Shown here: positions 1-11,929 of the stretch, one piece after another
Numbering within the stretch: the first letter of the stretch is position 1
How the letters are laid out: every line of letters starts with the position of its first letter
Assembly (NCBI RefSeq): GCF_030936135.1
Contig: NC_082597.1
Span: forward strand, 76,862,495 to 76,926,494
DNA length: 64,000 nt
Origin: Gavia stellata
Taxonomy: Eukaryota > Chordata > Aves > Gaviiformes > Gaviidae
Direction of reading: 5' to 3'
Notes under the pieces: generated by a model
Databases searched by the model: none
The model's input: the letters and a program-made list of their open reading frames with translations, nothing else
Told to the model about the DNA's origin: nothing
Translations under genes and position numbers: made by a program

Positions 1-2273
1 CCAAGATTCAGCATGTTTCTTCCTAGCTGTCAAATACACATTGTTGCTAATCCAATAGTAATAGTTTTAGGCTGCAATATGCCTTTTATGGCTTACCCTT
101 CCCATTTCTTCTATCACGTCAGTACATTTTTAGGTGATTTGTAGTTTGTATATAGCACTGGCTTAACTATATAAAGTTTCAAAGAGACCAAATCTTTTCC
201 AAGTTAACATTACATAGTCATCCTGCAGGTTATCTTAAATACCACACCACCTGTTGCAAAATACAGCAATGATGCAATGTCTGAAACTGTATCTGAATGC
301 TATATTGGCGCTCTCACACGTTCTCTCCTGTTGGTTTCCTTTTCTTTCCAGAAAAGCTTTGTAATTTTTATAGCCTCATGTACTGTCCCTCCTTTCCCAT
401 CAGTATTCTCGTTTTCTTTTTCCTCTTACAGAGTGTACTTTTTAAAATTGCTCCCGACTCTTGTCTATTCCAAGAGTTAGCATTTGAATCAGATCATTAC
501 TGTCCTGTGAATAAAAAATGCCTTTTATTAAAGAGACAAGAGCTGAGTGGCTTTCCCGTGAAGGGCTTCCTTCAAGTTGACTGCACAATTTGTAACCCTG
601 TTTCTGGATTCCTCATCATAAACCTGGATATCAAGTTAAATATTTTAAAAATCTAAATTATGACAGCTTATCACTTTGATAATATCAGGATCAGTATATT
701 CTGAGGTGGATGGTCCCAGTTATGTGCTATAAATCTAGCTCAGTGAAAAGGTAGTATTTATTACCAGGCCTTTTCTTCTGTAATCCATCATGTGCACACA
801 TTCCTTGAATGATCAAGACATCTTACTCCTTCAGAATCTCTTGAATATACTAAAAGCAGGAAATAACTAAAAGCGAGATTTAATAAGCTTACATGCATTT
901 CTTGACATTTAGCTTCTAGCAGATTTGTACATCATGATCTTGGTCTGAAGTGAAAGTTGGATGTAGGAATAACTGTAAGTCCACACTGTGGCTCTGTAAA
1001 TCGCTTAGGAACAGATTTGGGTCCTGATGCCTTTTACAAAGATAAACTATTATGTTCCTAATGCTTACCCTGCCCCCCGTTTCTTTTGTTAATACTCTCT
1101 GCAATCAAACTGCCAAGATACCAAAGCTGCATTGTTCAGTCCTTATGCAAGTAATGGCCAAGAAGCAAGCTTAGGTCACTAACTGGGTTAAACAGAAAAA
1201 AGAAAATCCTTCTTGTATGACCTACAAACAAAGACAAACTCCTTGCAATTACTCCTATGGATGTTTGTCTGCTCCTAAAAAAATAACACAAGTTGGTCTC
1301 CGCCTTTGCTCCACTGCCAGCAGAAATATGTATGAGCCACCTGCCACCCAGCATGGCTGCACAGTCCGGTTCACATTTCTACCAGGAAGGTAATGTCTAA
1401 AGCGAAAAGTCAAGCAAGAGCGAAAGAAACAGTCTTAGGTGATGAATGCTCCCTGTTCTAATCGGGCTCCTTCAGTGCAAAACTAAACCTTATATTGGTA
1501 AACCTCCCAAATCCTGAGAATTCCTGTCTTCAGCAGCTTACATTCTAGGATCCATCCAGTGAACTGTTCTTCTGTGGCATTAAGAAGATCTGTTCAAAAT
1601 CTTCAAAATGTTTTTGGAAGATCTTTCAGTAGCCAGGATACCACAGACAGGAAGGGTGCTGGATGCTCCTTGTGGTTAATTCTTCCTATGGAAGTCCTAA
1701 AATCTTTGTTCTCCCCGTCTTTGTTCCATCCACTCCTCCCTTCTGAAATGTGACTATAGGGTTGCTCCTGCTCTAACACCATCCATACCCATACTCACCT
1801 GTGCTTTGGGATGCCATTCATTTTGTCCATTCCCACCTCAATTCCTACTTCTCCTATATTTCATCCATTTTAAAAGGTTTTATTTTTTTTGTAACGTATT
1901 TTAAAACACCATCTCCCGTACCAAAATTAACAGTTTCTTCACTGTTTAGAGACTTACCTTTTATCCTTGCATCTTAGACCTGGTTCCATTTCAACACAGC
2001 ATTCTCTTAGAAGACTAAGTAGCAGTAGGTCATCTGCTCCACTGCACCCAGAAGCGAGATCTCTGGCAGGACAGGGAATTCTTCTCTCTTCATATTGCTA
2101 TCCGCAGCAGGTGATAAACCCCGTGCTGTCAGTTACTCTGCCAAGCAGTGCCTGGATATCTACTTTTCCAAATGCATCTAGACCCTAGCACTGAAGTTAT
2201 TTCATTTGATCAAGAATGTGTGGTTACTTTTTAACCAAAGTACTGATTTACACCTTCTATTTGCTTTCTCCAG
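1..2273 (+). other. TSPO: TSPO intron upstream of the penultimate coding exon
   Basis: This stretch precedes the first recognisable TSPO exon and ends in a good acceptor with a pyrimidine-rich tract and CAG at 2271-2273. I looked for the N-terminal TSPO exon, which carries the conserved tryptophan- and proline-rich first and second membrane segments, and did not find it, so it should lie before position 1. The short open frames here have no recognisable protein character. I see no repeat family in it. Assignment as intron is an inference from the exon that follows. Confidence 0.7.
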
Positions 2274-2412
2274 ATATGGCTCCTACCTGGTGTGGAAGGA
2301 ACTGGGGGGCTTCAATGAAAAGTCAGTGGTTCCTCTGGGTCTGTATGCAGGGCAGCTGGCATTAAACTGGGCATGGACTCCAGTATTTTTTGGAGCTCAC
2401 AAAATGGGATGG
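2274..2412 (+). CDS. TSPO: TSPO penultimate coding exon (translocator protein, middle part)
   Basis: TSPO is a five-helix outer mitochondrial membrane protein that binds cholesterol and porphyrins. This 139-nt exon starts with the last base of a split codon, then reads YGSYLVWKELGGF and later GLYAGQLALNWAWTPVFFGA. These are the hallmark sequence from the end of the second helix through the third helix of the TspO/MBR family. The acceptor is CAG at 2271-2273 and the donor is TGG|GTAAGT after 2412, which leaves a clean codon boundary. In human TSPO the same segment is followed by the fourth helix, and the next exon here continues in that register. Only two residues in the WAWTPVFFGA stretch differ clearly from the human version as I remember it. 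Identification is secure; the exon number is inferred from the human gene. Confidence 0.96.
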
Positions 2413-3304
2413 GTAAGTGGAGAAGTAAGTTTCTTAGTCATAGGCTTCTGCTGTCATTTGCAAGATGCTAAGATGAAAGATTTGTCATAATCTTTTCTCC
2501 CTGAAAATGAGCCTGAGTACAGAATATGGCTTGCAGAAGTTTTCTAAAATTCTCTTTAATGCATGCCACCAGCTGCCTGAGAGAATTTACATATCCACAA
2601 CATCCTTAAACGTTTAGATTTCAAGAAGCTCTTTCTGCCACTCTTTGATAAGAGCTTTCTGTGACTAGAAAAGGTAAGCATTTATGCTTTACTAAAATTC
2701 CCAGGTATCTCTGGCAAACAGCAGTGATAAGAAGCTTATCATAACATTACTCAGGTAATCAGCACCCATTTTAGACAGGACTAATTTTCTGCAGTCTGAA
2801 GAGAAACAGCTTGCCTCAAAAATAAAAATCAATAAAAAAAAGTATTTGCCCAGTTCTCTAAATATACATGCAATGCTGTAATTGTGGAAGACTTTGCAAT
2901 CTGTCATTGATTAATTCACACTGCATTTCTTCAGGTAGCATCTATGACATGAAAAGACTGGGTAAGTTTACTTAGCTAAGTGACTTGCTCGAAGTCACAC
3001 TGGGTTTGTAGTCAATGTAACACTCCCCACTCCAAAAAAAGAGGATATGGGTAAGAGGGATTTTATTATCCCTCTGCTGCTCCTAGCTGCAATGCCCTTT
3101 CTTGTAACTGGTGTATCATTTTATGAGTCTAATTGACTCATAACTCAGCAGAAATCTTTTTTTGCTGGCTGGTTTTCTGAGAAGGAATTAACTCACAGAG
3201 GGATCCAACAAATGCCAGAGCTAAGTCAAAAGAGCCACACAGACTTATCTAGTCAAGAAAATGCAACAAGTAAAACCAACGCTAACCACCTTCCTGTGTT
3301 TCAG
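2413..3304 (+). other. TSPO: Last TSPO intron
   Basis: This intron has a canonical donor, GTAAGT at 2413, and an acceptor, TTTCAG, ending at 3304. The open frame that runs into the next exon from 3212 carries a serine- and asparagine-rich stretch unlike TSPO, so it is intron read-through. I see no repeat or other gene in it. Confidence 0.85.
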
Positions 3305-3481
3305 GGATTGGTGACTCTCCTGCTCACAACTGGTACGGCAACAGCTACAACTGCTTCCTGGTATAACATCAACAAAACAGCAGCTTATTTGATGGTTCCT
3401 TATTTAGCGTGGCTAACCATGGCTTCTGCGCTCAATTACCGTATCTGGAAGGACAATCGCAACAAGAAACAATCTGAATAA
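3305..3481 (+). CDS. TSPO: TSPO terminal coding exon (C-terminal helices and cholesterol-recognition motif)
   Basis: This exon starts on a codon boundary with GLVTLLLTTGTATATTASWY (helix four), continues with YLMVPYLAWLTMASALNY (helix five), and ends KKQSE with TAA at 3479-3481. It gives 58 residues. The cholesterol-recognition (CRAC) pattern of Leu, then Tyr, then Arg/Lys is present as LNYRIWK. The residue matching human Ala147, where the common human A147T variant lies, is Ala here. Human Arg156 is Lys. The C-terminus is a few residues shorter than human and lacks its glycine/arginine-rich end. With the preceding exon, about 104 of roughly 165 residues of the protein are in the window. Confidence 0.97.
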   Translation, partial: GLVTLLLTTGTATATTASWYNINKTAAYLMVPYLAWLTMASALNYRIWKDNRNKKQSE

Positions 3482-3533
3482 ACAGTTTTCATCCAAGAAG
3501 ATTATTTTTTTTCACAAGAATTTTCTAAATAAA
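3482..3533 (+). terminator. TSPO: TSPO 3' UTR start and poly(A) signal
   Basis: The TSPO stop codon is followed after about 46 nt by a canonical AATAAA at 3528-3533. Cleavage would be expected 10-30 nt further on. This implies a very short 3' UTR of about 70 nt. No other strong signal was sought beyond this point because the opposing TTLL12 3' UTR appears to begin at about 3610. Confidence 0.8.
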
Positions 3534-3628
3534 GTTATGGCCTTACTTTATTTTTAGCTGAACTACTTACACCATTAGTTTGCTAATTACAAGTTGACAA
3601 AGCAGTACTTGTTTAAAACAAACACGTC

Positions 3629-3634
3629 TTTATT
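3629..3634 (-). terminator. TTLL12: Candidate TTLL12 poly(A) signal
   Basis: A minus-strand AATAAA followed by GACGTG and, about 20 nt on, a TTTTAAACAAG stretch. It lies only about 95 bp from the TSPO poly(A) signal on the other strand, so the two genes would end almost together. Confidence 0.5.
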
Positions 3635-6233
3635 AGGCAAGTCACAAAGGGGTGTATGCCTGACTGGGTTCTATAGTAAACTAAAAGATAGTGCTGATTG
3701 AAAAGTACTAGTTTTCTATATTACATCATTACATTTTATAAGACAACAGCATTTTAACTGTTTTACCAGAAATAAGCATGAACTCCAACTTCATTACATT
3801 CAGAGGAAGAAATCCAGCCATATGTTAAACACAACTTCCAGAAAGCTGCTCCTAACAGTGACAGGTATGACTGTTGTCTGAATCTTTCATGTTTACCACT
3901 AGACACGGTGCTTTAGTGCTATGATGTGTCCCACTACAGCTGCCAGATGTTTATCTTCTGGTCATTGTACTCTGGAAATGTTTAAGACGAGATCTTTTTC
4001 ACAATTTGTGCCTTCCCACTTTGAAGCGTTGTAAAATCTACTGTCAGCTAAATGCATTAAACTACATGTAAACTTACTAACGTTGTTCTTCTGTTTTTAT
4101 TGTTTTTAAATGGTTTTGAGCGAAAAATACTGAAGGCAGCAGGATGCTATAGCCTCAAAGATAGCCCCTTCATCTCTCCTCCTCACCATTGCAATGGGCA
4201 AGACAAAACAGGACATTCAGAGCGCCTGGACAGAAACTGAGAGGACCTAAATATTCAGCAGCCCCTCTGAGGCATCACCAGCAGCACTGGCCAAACAGCC
4301 CTAACATACTCCACCTGGACCCGCAGTGTGATGCCAGTTCACCACTAGACCTTGACACTGGAACAGCAGCCAAGCCACGATGGGTCTGTTACCCAGCAAG
4401 GCAGTACATACGCCATAGCTACTAGTGTCTCCTACCTGCACCTTCTCACTTTAGGTGCTTAGAAATAGAAAGAAGGATTTCTCCTCTTCAGGGTTATGGT
4501 AGCTGACATGGTAAGATCTGGGATGCTTAATTCAACCAGTTGCTTCCTATAAAACATCTCTTTTGTCTAAGAGCACAACAACAGACTATTTTTGCCCATA
4601 GCTTCTGGTCCCACTGCACAAATCTTACTAATTTTTTAAAGTTATTCTTCTGGTTTGCTAAGTGTGCTATCACTTTTCCCTTTGTGATGAGGGAAACCTT
4701 CCCCTTTACTCTAGATCCACAGGCACTTTGTTAAATGTTTTCAGGTACTTTGAAAGCAGAAGTGCCTTTTGCTCTCCTACAAGCGATATATACATCTGCT
4801 GAGCAGCACTGCATGTCCCCGTATGTCCAGTCTCAAGCACCCGTTACTATATTCTGTATCACAGCCAAATGTTTTCCCTGCATTGGAAGTAGTCACACCA
4901 TCTATGTTAAGCATTTCACCATGTTTTTTTTAATCACATTTAAGTAAGGAGTCCAAAAAAGTTCTGACTCATGAACAGGAGACTGATACAGCTGTCAGTA
5001 CCACTTCTGGCTGTACAATCCAGCTTTCCCTTCTGCTCCACCTGTGCAGTAACTGAATTTTCCTAAGACACAGATGGTTTATTTCTACAGCCTATGTTGC
5101 AGTCAGTGGAAAGAAGCAGGTTTCTGCAGAGCAGCCTGAAATAGCCTAAAATATCCCTCTCCCTTCCTGATCATGAGGGATAACATGTTGCATATTTGCA
5201 AAGCATGAAGCAAGGTTTAAAACATTTACACAATTTTCTAACTGCACTTCGCTCTCAAGCAGATGCTGATCGGTGCAACTAGCTTAAAAAAAATACTATC
5301 CACATAATACATACTTCATGATGGACAGCAGAATTTTTGCAACTTGTACATACATACAAAGCAACATAATACAGCCTAAAATTGCTAAATTTCAGCCAGT
5401 TACCCTGATTTGAACAAGGAGGAGAGAATGATTAATTTCAGACTGACATCCCACTTGCAAATACCTCTATCTTAGGTCGTAAACTCTGAAGTCCAAAGAC
5501 TACTTGGGCTTCTAGCAGAGTTTCCCAGATCCCTTGCATTCCTTCAGGTTTCTTCTGCATTCCTGTGCTGCTCTGGACATTGCATCCTTCTCACTTCCTG
5601 CCTGACCCCTTCTCAAATATCTAGTTTCTTTAAGGGGCAGACTAAAGATGATAGCCAGCAGTACAGGGTTCCTAAATGTTGTGGGGTTTGTTTGCCCTTT
5701 TTTTTTTTTAAAATGAAAAAAGTGGGAAGAGCCATCAAATCTTTTGTCTCATTACCCTAGTAGTTCACTGCACTGAAATACCGTATTATTTTCCCATCAG
5801 AACGTTTTAGATCTTTGTATAAGAAGGATATATAAGAAAGATATAAAAACTCCAACATGATTCAGTAAATTATAGTTTTAATGTTGACATGGGGAACTTG
5901 TGCAATGTTTCCCAGCAAGCAAGCAATCAAGCTACCTGAGAAACTAGTCAATTGCTCCAGTTACTGCCCTATTTTGAGGTCTCCCATATTCAATAAACAA
6001 GACATTTGGTCAACACAAACTGATGATTTATAGAACTAAGCAAGACAAGGAAAATGCAGACAAAATTATCATCAATACAGTATATGGTATAAGCATATTC
6101 TTCCGATATGAATTTTTTTTTTCCTGGGTTACCACTATAGGAAAATAGTTGCATCAGCAGCTCATAGAACTGAAATATATATCTTGCTGTTAAGCATATC
6201 TGTGAAGGAAATTAAGAGTCAAGCCTCCTGTGG
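3629..6233 (-). other. TTLL12: TTLL12 3' UTR (inferred)
   Basis: The stop codon of TTLL12 is at 6234-6236. Downstream on the minus strand there is no further coding exon, and the first well-placed AATAAA before the TSPO gene is at 3629-3634 (read on the minus strand). Weaker or earlier AATAAA signals at 4096-4101 and 6532-6537 (the second inside intron 13) show that shorter forms are possible. The resulting 3' UTR would be about 2.6 kb. Short plus-strand open frames in this stretch show no recognisable protein. The extent is an inference. Confidence 0.5.
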
Positions 6234-6385
6234 CTAGACAATGCATGTCACATGGCAGCTGTCTGTTTCATCCAGAAATAGGGTGCTGAAGACATCATTA
6301 AAAAAGGTAGGGTGGTATTTGCAGGCTCTGTCACAGTCAGGATTAAAGTTCACCTCCAGGATCTGAGGCTGCATAGTTTTTTTCC
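6234..6385 (-). CDS. TTLL12: TTLL12 exon 14 (C-terminus, residues 578-627)
   Basis: This terminal exon reads (G)[16 protein letters not shown] and ends CHVTCIV with TAG at 6234-6236. The EVNFNPD segment is the conserved metal-binding Glu-x-Asn end of the TTL ATP-grasp fold, which TTLL12 keeps. The acceptor is TTACAG just above 6385, and the first two bases complete the glycine codon begun in exon 13. No open frame of reportable length starts here; the exon was found by reading the minus strand for the expected conserved ending. Confidence 0.96.
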
Positions 6386-8334
6386 CTGTAAAGGGGAACA
6401 CAAACATTGCCTCTCAATACAAGCTCTATAGAGATCCTGAATCACTACCTGTCTTTAAAAGTCAGAGATTATAGAAAATGACTGGAAAAAGGTATCTTTT
6501 ATGACCCAAGCTGGCAAACCAGTAGGGTGTTTTTATTTCAGTGGCCTTGGTTTTTTTTGGAGGGATGGAGGTTTGTTCTACCATCATGATCGAGAGGACA
6601 ATTACCCAATAGATTCTGCAATCACTGTGCTAATCCAATGCCTCATTTAGAATGCGAATTTGCAGCAATTTAATAGGATCTCCCTGATACAGCTGTCTTG
6701 CTTGACAGTCTGAAACATCTTCCAGACAACTCTGCTTCTTTAACGTTTCAGTACAAACCTTCCTTTCTTAAAGCTCTTAGATATCTACCTTTCTAGTTCT
6801 AGCAGTCCTGTTCCTTTACACTCCAGCTGCTCCCACCTGCCACTTCATCTCACTCCTAGAAGGAAGTCAGGAAGTTTACTTTTCTCTTAAAACTTCATCA
6901 GTATCATTCAGAATCAAATGCATTCTGTGCAGAGAGAAATAAAGGATTTTATTTCCTGTCTGGCGTTGAGATCGTAAGTGAGGGCACAAGCTTCTGATGG
7001 GTAGGTAAACCATACTCTGCTCTGCACAGAAGCAACTAACCTATTTGTCCATAGGCTGCCTACAGCATCCCAGCTGTGACTTTGGCACCCATGCCGCCAC
7101 CTTCAAAAGGCTAGGGACTTACGCAGTTCAGCCAGGGCTGTAATGTAAGGTTGGTTCTTTTACTACAGTAGTTTTCCCTCGAGCTAGTAATAATAGTGAG
7201 TTGCTTTGCTTCTCCCATTCAAGACAACTGGGACAGTTGAAAGAGCATTCAACAGGCATATAGCAGACCCAAATTCAACCCCTTGCTCCACTTGATCTGA
7301 ACAGGAAAGGCTCAAATGTACACCTCCTGTTTCTCAATCATCTCACTCCATGAAAGTGATTCAATATTTACAGAATCAGCCACTGCAGGACTGGGCTAGG
7401 GGCACCCACCCAACATACAACATCTAATCATTCCTCCAGCACACCTGGGCACAAGCAGTGAGTTTTTCCTGTGTCCCATGGACCACAATGCCACTAGAAA
7501 AGAGTACACTCAGTTCTGTTAATATTCCCCCAGCAGTCCTTTTTCTGTTGGTGCCTCCGCTGCTTTTCTACCTACAAGAGACACGTGTCTGAGTTGGGCA
7601 CACTTACAGAACATTTTTGAGCCTCCTGGTGAGATAATAAAGAATTCACCCCGTTTGGCAAATTTTACTACCAGTCCTCCACAACTGGCTGGAAGAAAGG
7701 CTCCAGGAAGTTGTGAGCTATGCTGTGGCACTGACGTGAAGCAGCTTCACATGCATGTTCTTGCAGAGACTTGGCAACAACTGAGCGACGGTCCTGAGGA
7801 CACCAATAGCACTGAAACAGTAAATGTGGTCCCCTTCCTACTTTACTAAGTAACTGTGCATTGAAGATGCTGGGCCAAGCCTGGAAGCCACAGATGGTAA
7901 GATGTCTCTTTAAGGTTTTCGTAAAGAGACAGGTATTTCAGACAGTCTCTCACTATAAACGGGAAAGAAAACTTGCTGCTGTCAGAGTGTCTAGATTTCT
8001 GTACAGTTGGGGTGTTTTTTGCATGTGTGTGTTTTGTTTGGGATTTTTTGTTTGTTTTCTTTTTTTAAACAGAGAATGGCAGTAGCAGGGGCACAAGGGA
8101 AGCCAGGACTCAGCCAAGCACAGTTAACAGCTCCCCCATCATTACTGTTAACCAGCATGGCAGACGCTAACCCCACAGATCTGCAACTCCAGATACACTT
8201 TGATGTCAGTGGTAGGCAGAGAGCACGCAGCTCACACTGCTTGAAAAACAGTAAGAGTTCAGACAGAAGAAATAAATTTCTGAAAAGGTCCACAAATATA
8301 AAGAATTCAACATTTGAAGAAATAAGCTTCTCAC

Positions 8335-8473
8335 CATCTCTGCTAGTGTCCCATTTAAGCATCAAGTCAATGGCATATATTGCTCTTGAGGATGGATAAT
8401 CACAGATGCCAAGAGGTGCAGGTTTAGCTGAAGCAACTTGGAACAATTCAGCAAATGCCTTAAAAATATTTGC
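8335..8473 (-). CDS. TTLL12: TTLL12 exon 13 (residues 532-577)
   Basis: The exon encodes ANIFKAFAELFQVASAKPAP followed by LGICDYPSSRAIYAIDLMLK and WDTSRDG, a close match to the human FRAFTELFQVACAKPPPLGL region of the TTL-like domain. The acceptor is TTATTAG ending at 8474. The donor is GATG|GTGAGA, with the last G the first base of a split glycine codon. The open frame continues into the intron for about 100 residues with no TTLL12 similarity, which supports this donor. Confidence 0.95.
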
Positions 8474-10093
8474 CTAATAACAGAAAAAGGTCTCTGAATG
8501 AGAAGTGAGGTTCCATAAAAGCAATAAACATGTTTTTAATCACTTCATTCATATAACTGTTTAAAGAGTTTGTATATTACACTAGCCAACAGATGAAAAT
8601 CTGCACAGCATTAGTTTCAAAATGTGCTTTTAGGCCTAAAGACAACACAGTGAAAGTGCCAAGCACCTGGCAATACCCATGGACTTTTCTGGGGAGCAAA
8701 TCAGTACTACAGAAATCCTGAAAATAGGGCATTTAATATTAGAGTTAACGCCCTTCTTGGGCATTGTGTACAGTATTGCACTTAAGAATGCAACAACTCA
8801 GTTTTGTGCATGTTCCTGAACCATCTCTTCACACTCAGCTTTTTCTTTCAAGTATGAATTACAGGCAAAAAAAAATCAATGAGAAGGCCCTCATCCACCC
8901 TCCTGCATGTTTTATGGAACTACAGTATTTGGAGCTTCCTGTTTGCAGATAAAAGATGCCCTAGTATTGGGGAACCATCTGTTTTCTTGTGAAAAGTGAT
9001 TAATGCAATGCCCAGGGACAGGGCTCTGGACAGCTCGCTAACACAGAGAAGCTGGGACAGCAGCTGGAAATTCTGCATTGCAGTCTCAAAGGGAAGATTT
9101 AATTTAACAAACACGGGTTCTAACTTAATAGCTCAGAGATATTATGTTGGTAGAGAAGGGGTCTTTAAGAAAAGAGAGAAGACAGCCTAACTTGTTTTCT
9201 TTTAAATACGCTGCAGTATACAAATGCAGCATCTGCACCATGCAATCTAGCAGTGTGACCCTTCAAGCACAGTGCCCCTGGAGCAGGTGCAGTGCTTATT
9301 TCTATCAGCCACTTGGGCACAGCTGGGCACATCCTTATCTTCTGAGTGAGCTTCAGTGCACTCCACAGCAAGCAAACCTGAAAGTGTATCAGTAGATCTT
9401 TAGACCTACAGCTCTGCTTAAAATAGATAAATCAAAACCTGTGATGCCATTGCACTGAGATTACCATATACTGTAATTTCCTATTTACTTTAGTTTCCTA
9501 CTTGTTCTGACAGCTCCTTATCTTGTGAAGCTATTTGGAACAAAGGAAGCAAAAGCCTGAATACTTCAGCAGTTCAATTTTTCATAATCAGAGTTAATCT
9601 ACTGAAGAGTAGTGAAAGCTTTGAAAACAACTTTTCCACTGTCATGTAAGCAACATCTGTAGTGATTAGCACACTTCATATTCTGGACTTGCCTGCTTTT
9701 TTGCATGAAATACTAAATCTTCACAACAGTGGACTCAAGATTATTGGCAACCTTCTGCAAAAAAATGGAACTTGCAAGAAGATAGATCATGCTCCCAGGA
9801 TCCTGAGGGTAGTCAGGACTGGCTTTATTACTAAGTCCAATATAAAGAATTTTCATAGTGTAATCATGAAATAAAATTCTCAAATGCTAACAACAAAATG
9901 TTTGAGGGGGAATTACGCTAAGAAATGCTTCTAAAGTAAAGGTTAACATTTGATGTCCTCTGTGGAACTGATACACATGAAGTATATTTTGTGAGAAAAA
10001 AAATCCACAACCCAACACCTTTGGAAAAGCTAGTTTGCTGAGTAAAAAAAGATCCATGAACATTTACACGAGAAAGATGAATTCCTGACTTAC

Positions 10094-10162
10094 TTGTACT
10101 GTTGTCCAAGGATATTCAGGATATTGTTTTTCAAACAGAGGAATAAATTCTTCACAGTGTAC
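10094..10162 (-). CDS. TTLL12: TTLL12 exon 12 (residues 509-531)
   Basis: This short 69-nt exon encodes 23 residues, starting VHCEEFIPLFEKQYPEYPW and ending TTVQ. The acceptor is TTTTAG and the donor is CAA|GTAAGT; both ends are on codon boundaries. Human TTLL12 has VHCEEFIPEFEKQYPEFPW at this point. The exon is too short to stand out as an open frame and was found by reading for the conserved sequence. Confidence 0.95.
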
Positions 10163-10629
10163 CTAAAACAGTTTAGCAGCAAAGACTATTTTGGTTGGGA
10201 ATGACTGAGCAATCAGATGACAAGAGAATGGAACATCAAATAATTTTTGCCATTCCTACAAACCAGGTAGAAAACTAGGTAAATAGTTCCTGAATACCTT
10301 CCTTGTTACAGTATTTCTTATTATAGAAGATCACACTAAAGTCTTTGACAATGATTAGCTGCCATTTTAATAATTCTTTTACTGATCTCTATCAATGTGG
10401 GTTATATTCAGAATGTAGGTTTGTATTACCTTACATAATCACAGATGATTATGGGGGAGAGGGGGAAGAGTCTAGGAAAATACTGGCTTAGGACTTAGGG
10501 TACTTTCAACACCCTGACTGCTTGTTTAAGTGGATGTGAAATACATTATTTGGCAGCAGTCACAAAGGAGCCACTGGAGGATTTTCTAACAACAGAAAGG
10601 TGAAGGAGTGTTTTGGACTGTTTGCTTAC

Positions 10630-10711
10630 CTGTTTTAATGTTACACCAGGAGCATAATTCATGACTGTGAAATGCTTCTCATAGTCATCCAAGTCATCAA
10701 GTGAAAATGCC
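10630..10711 (-). CDS. TTLL12: TTLL12 exon 11 (residues 481-508)
   Basis: Encodes (R)AFSLDDLDDYEKHFTVMNYA then PGVTLKQ, part of the TTL-like domain. The acceptor is TCCTTAG and the donor is CAG|GTAAGC. It is separated from exon 10 by an intron of only 84 nt (10712-10795), the shortest in the gene. The first base completes an arginine codon started in exon 10. Confidence 0.95.
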
Positions 10712-10795
10712 CTAAGGAATAAAACAATTCCTTAGTTTCCAAGGTATCAGATTTAATTATAAGCCCCTCTACACTAATGAGGCAAACGTAATTAC

Positions 10796-10947
10796 CGATT
10801 CGAAAAGCGCAGCCAGAATACATCATAGATATACAGCTTCAGTGGTTTTACGGACCGCAGCAATACAACATAACGGATGTCAAATTTAACCATCCCCACA
10901 TCTTCTCGGTGAAACAAGACTGGATTTTCAATATATTTGCACACTAC
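10796..10947 (-). CDS. TTLL12: TTLL12 exon 10 (residues 431-480)
   Basis: Encodes VVCKYIENPVLFHREDVGMV then KFDIRYVVLLRSVKPLKLYI and YDVFWLRFSNR. This is the most conserved strand-rich part of the TTL/ATP-grasp fold, with the F-D-[IL]-R motif common to all TTL family members. The acceptor is TTTGTAG and the donor is CG|GTAATT, giving a split arginine codon. Human TTLL12 has VSKYIESPVLFLREDVGKVK here. Confidence 0.96.
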
Positions 10948-11785
10948 CTACAAAGCAAAACCACCCACAGTAAATATAATTCAAATGAAATGAAATTAAA
11001 GTGTCACTGGATCTCAATGATTTAAGGTATCCTTGTATACATTTCAGTTTTTCTTCAGAAATCCGCAAAAATACACAATGTTGTTATGCGAATAGGTACC
11101 TTTTATCAAACTCTGATATCAGGGTGGGGAAAGTGGGAGGCCAGAATTTACTAATTAAAAAAAAAAACCACAAAATTAATTTTATTTATAATTTCCGTGA
11201 TCTTGTTGTTTTGAACTAGAAATGTGAAACAATTCTTTGTGCATTTCTGCATTCCAGAAAATAGATACAGCCCACACACCAACAGAAATAAAGCTGAAGT
11301 GACACTCTGATATATGACCGCATATTGCAGACTCCCTATAAAAAGCTCCATGGTTCATCTATTGTTGGCAAAGACAGTACTTTGTGCCACTGAGCAGAGC
11401 TGTGGATCAGCAATAACCATCAACTGGGGGACAGAAGCAATAATGTTCCAAAATTTATGACCAACGCTAACTATAGCTAATGTGTGTTCATCTACCAGTC
11501 TGAGGATTAGCATTATAGCAGCAACACACTGAAGTATTCATTACTGTCAGGGCAAGTTTTATTTTTTAAATAAAAAACACACTTCAAGTTCATCACTGCA
11601 ACAAATGGAGCTGACCAATTTGAATCTGAATCAATACTGAATTGATTGAAACTGTATGCCAACTGTAGGCCAGCATATGAAGTTTGAAGAAAATAAATTT
11701 CCTCCTTTGTATTTTTAGACCTCCTTCTATGAAGGTTTTTTTCAGCTCTCTGCTTTAAATCACATTCAGAACAATGCTCTCTAAC

Positions 11786-11897
11786 CTTTGGGCTGCTTTC
11801 CCTATGCCTGATGATATTGTTAAGGCTGTTGGTGATGTGGGTATCCAGGCTTCTGGCCAAGTTCCATGGTTTGCATATCCAGTGATTGTCTTCTCCT
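11786..11897 (-). CDS. TTLL12: TTLL12 exon 9 (residues 393-430)
   Basis: Encodes RGEDNHWICKPWNLARSLDT then HITNSLNNIIRHRESSPK, almost identical to human. The CKPWN segment carries the lysine that binds ATP in other TTL enzymes, but the flexible glycine-rich loop (typically G-x-G-I) that should follow is replaced by NLARSLDT, consistent with a pseudoenzyme. The acceptor is unusual: its polypyrimidine tract is an uninterrupted stretch of (CT)n-type microsatellite that abuts CAG at 11898-11900. The donor AAG|GTTAGA is weak. Confidence 0.96.
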
Positions 11898-11898
11898 C

Positions 11899-11899
<1 letters not shown>

Positions 11900-11929
<30 letters not shown>

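Noticed and set aside
277-656. Overlapping open frames near the start of the window, considered as an upstream TSPO exon
   Set aside because: They lack the conserved TSPO first-helix sequence and any good exon boundaries.
3212-3304. N-terminal part of the 89-codon frame that includes the last TSPO exon
   Set aside because: A clear TTTCAG acceptor lies at 3304 and the residues before it are unlike TSPO, so they are intron read-through.
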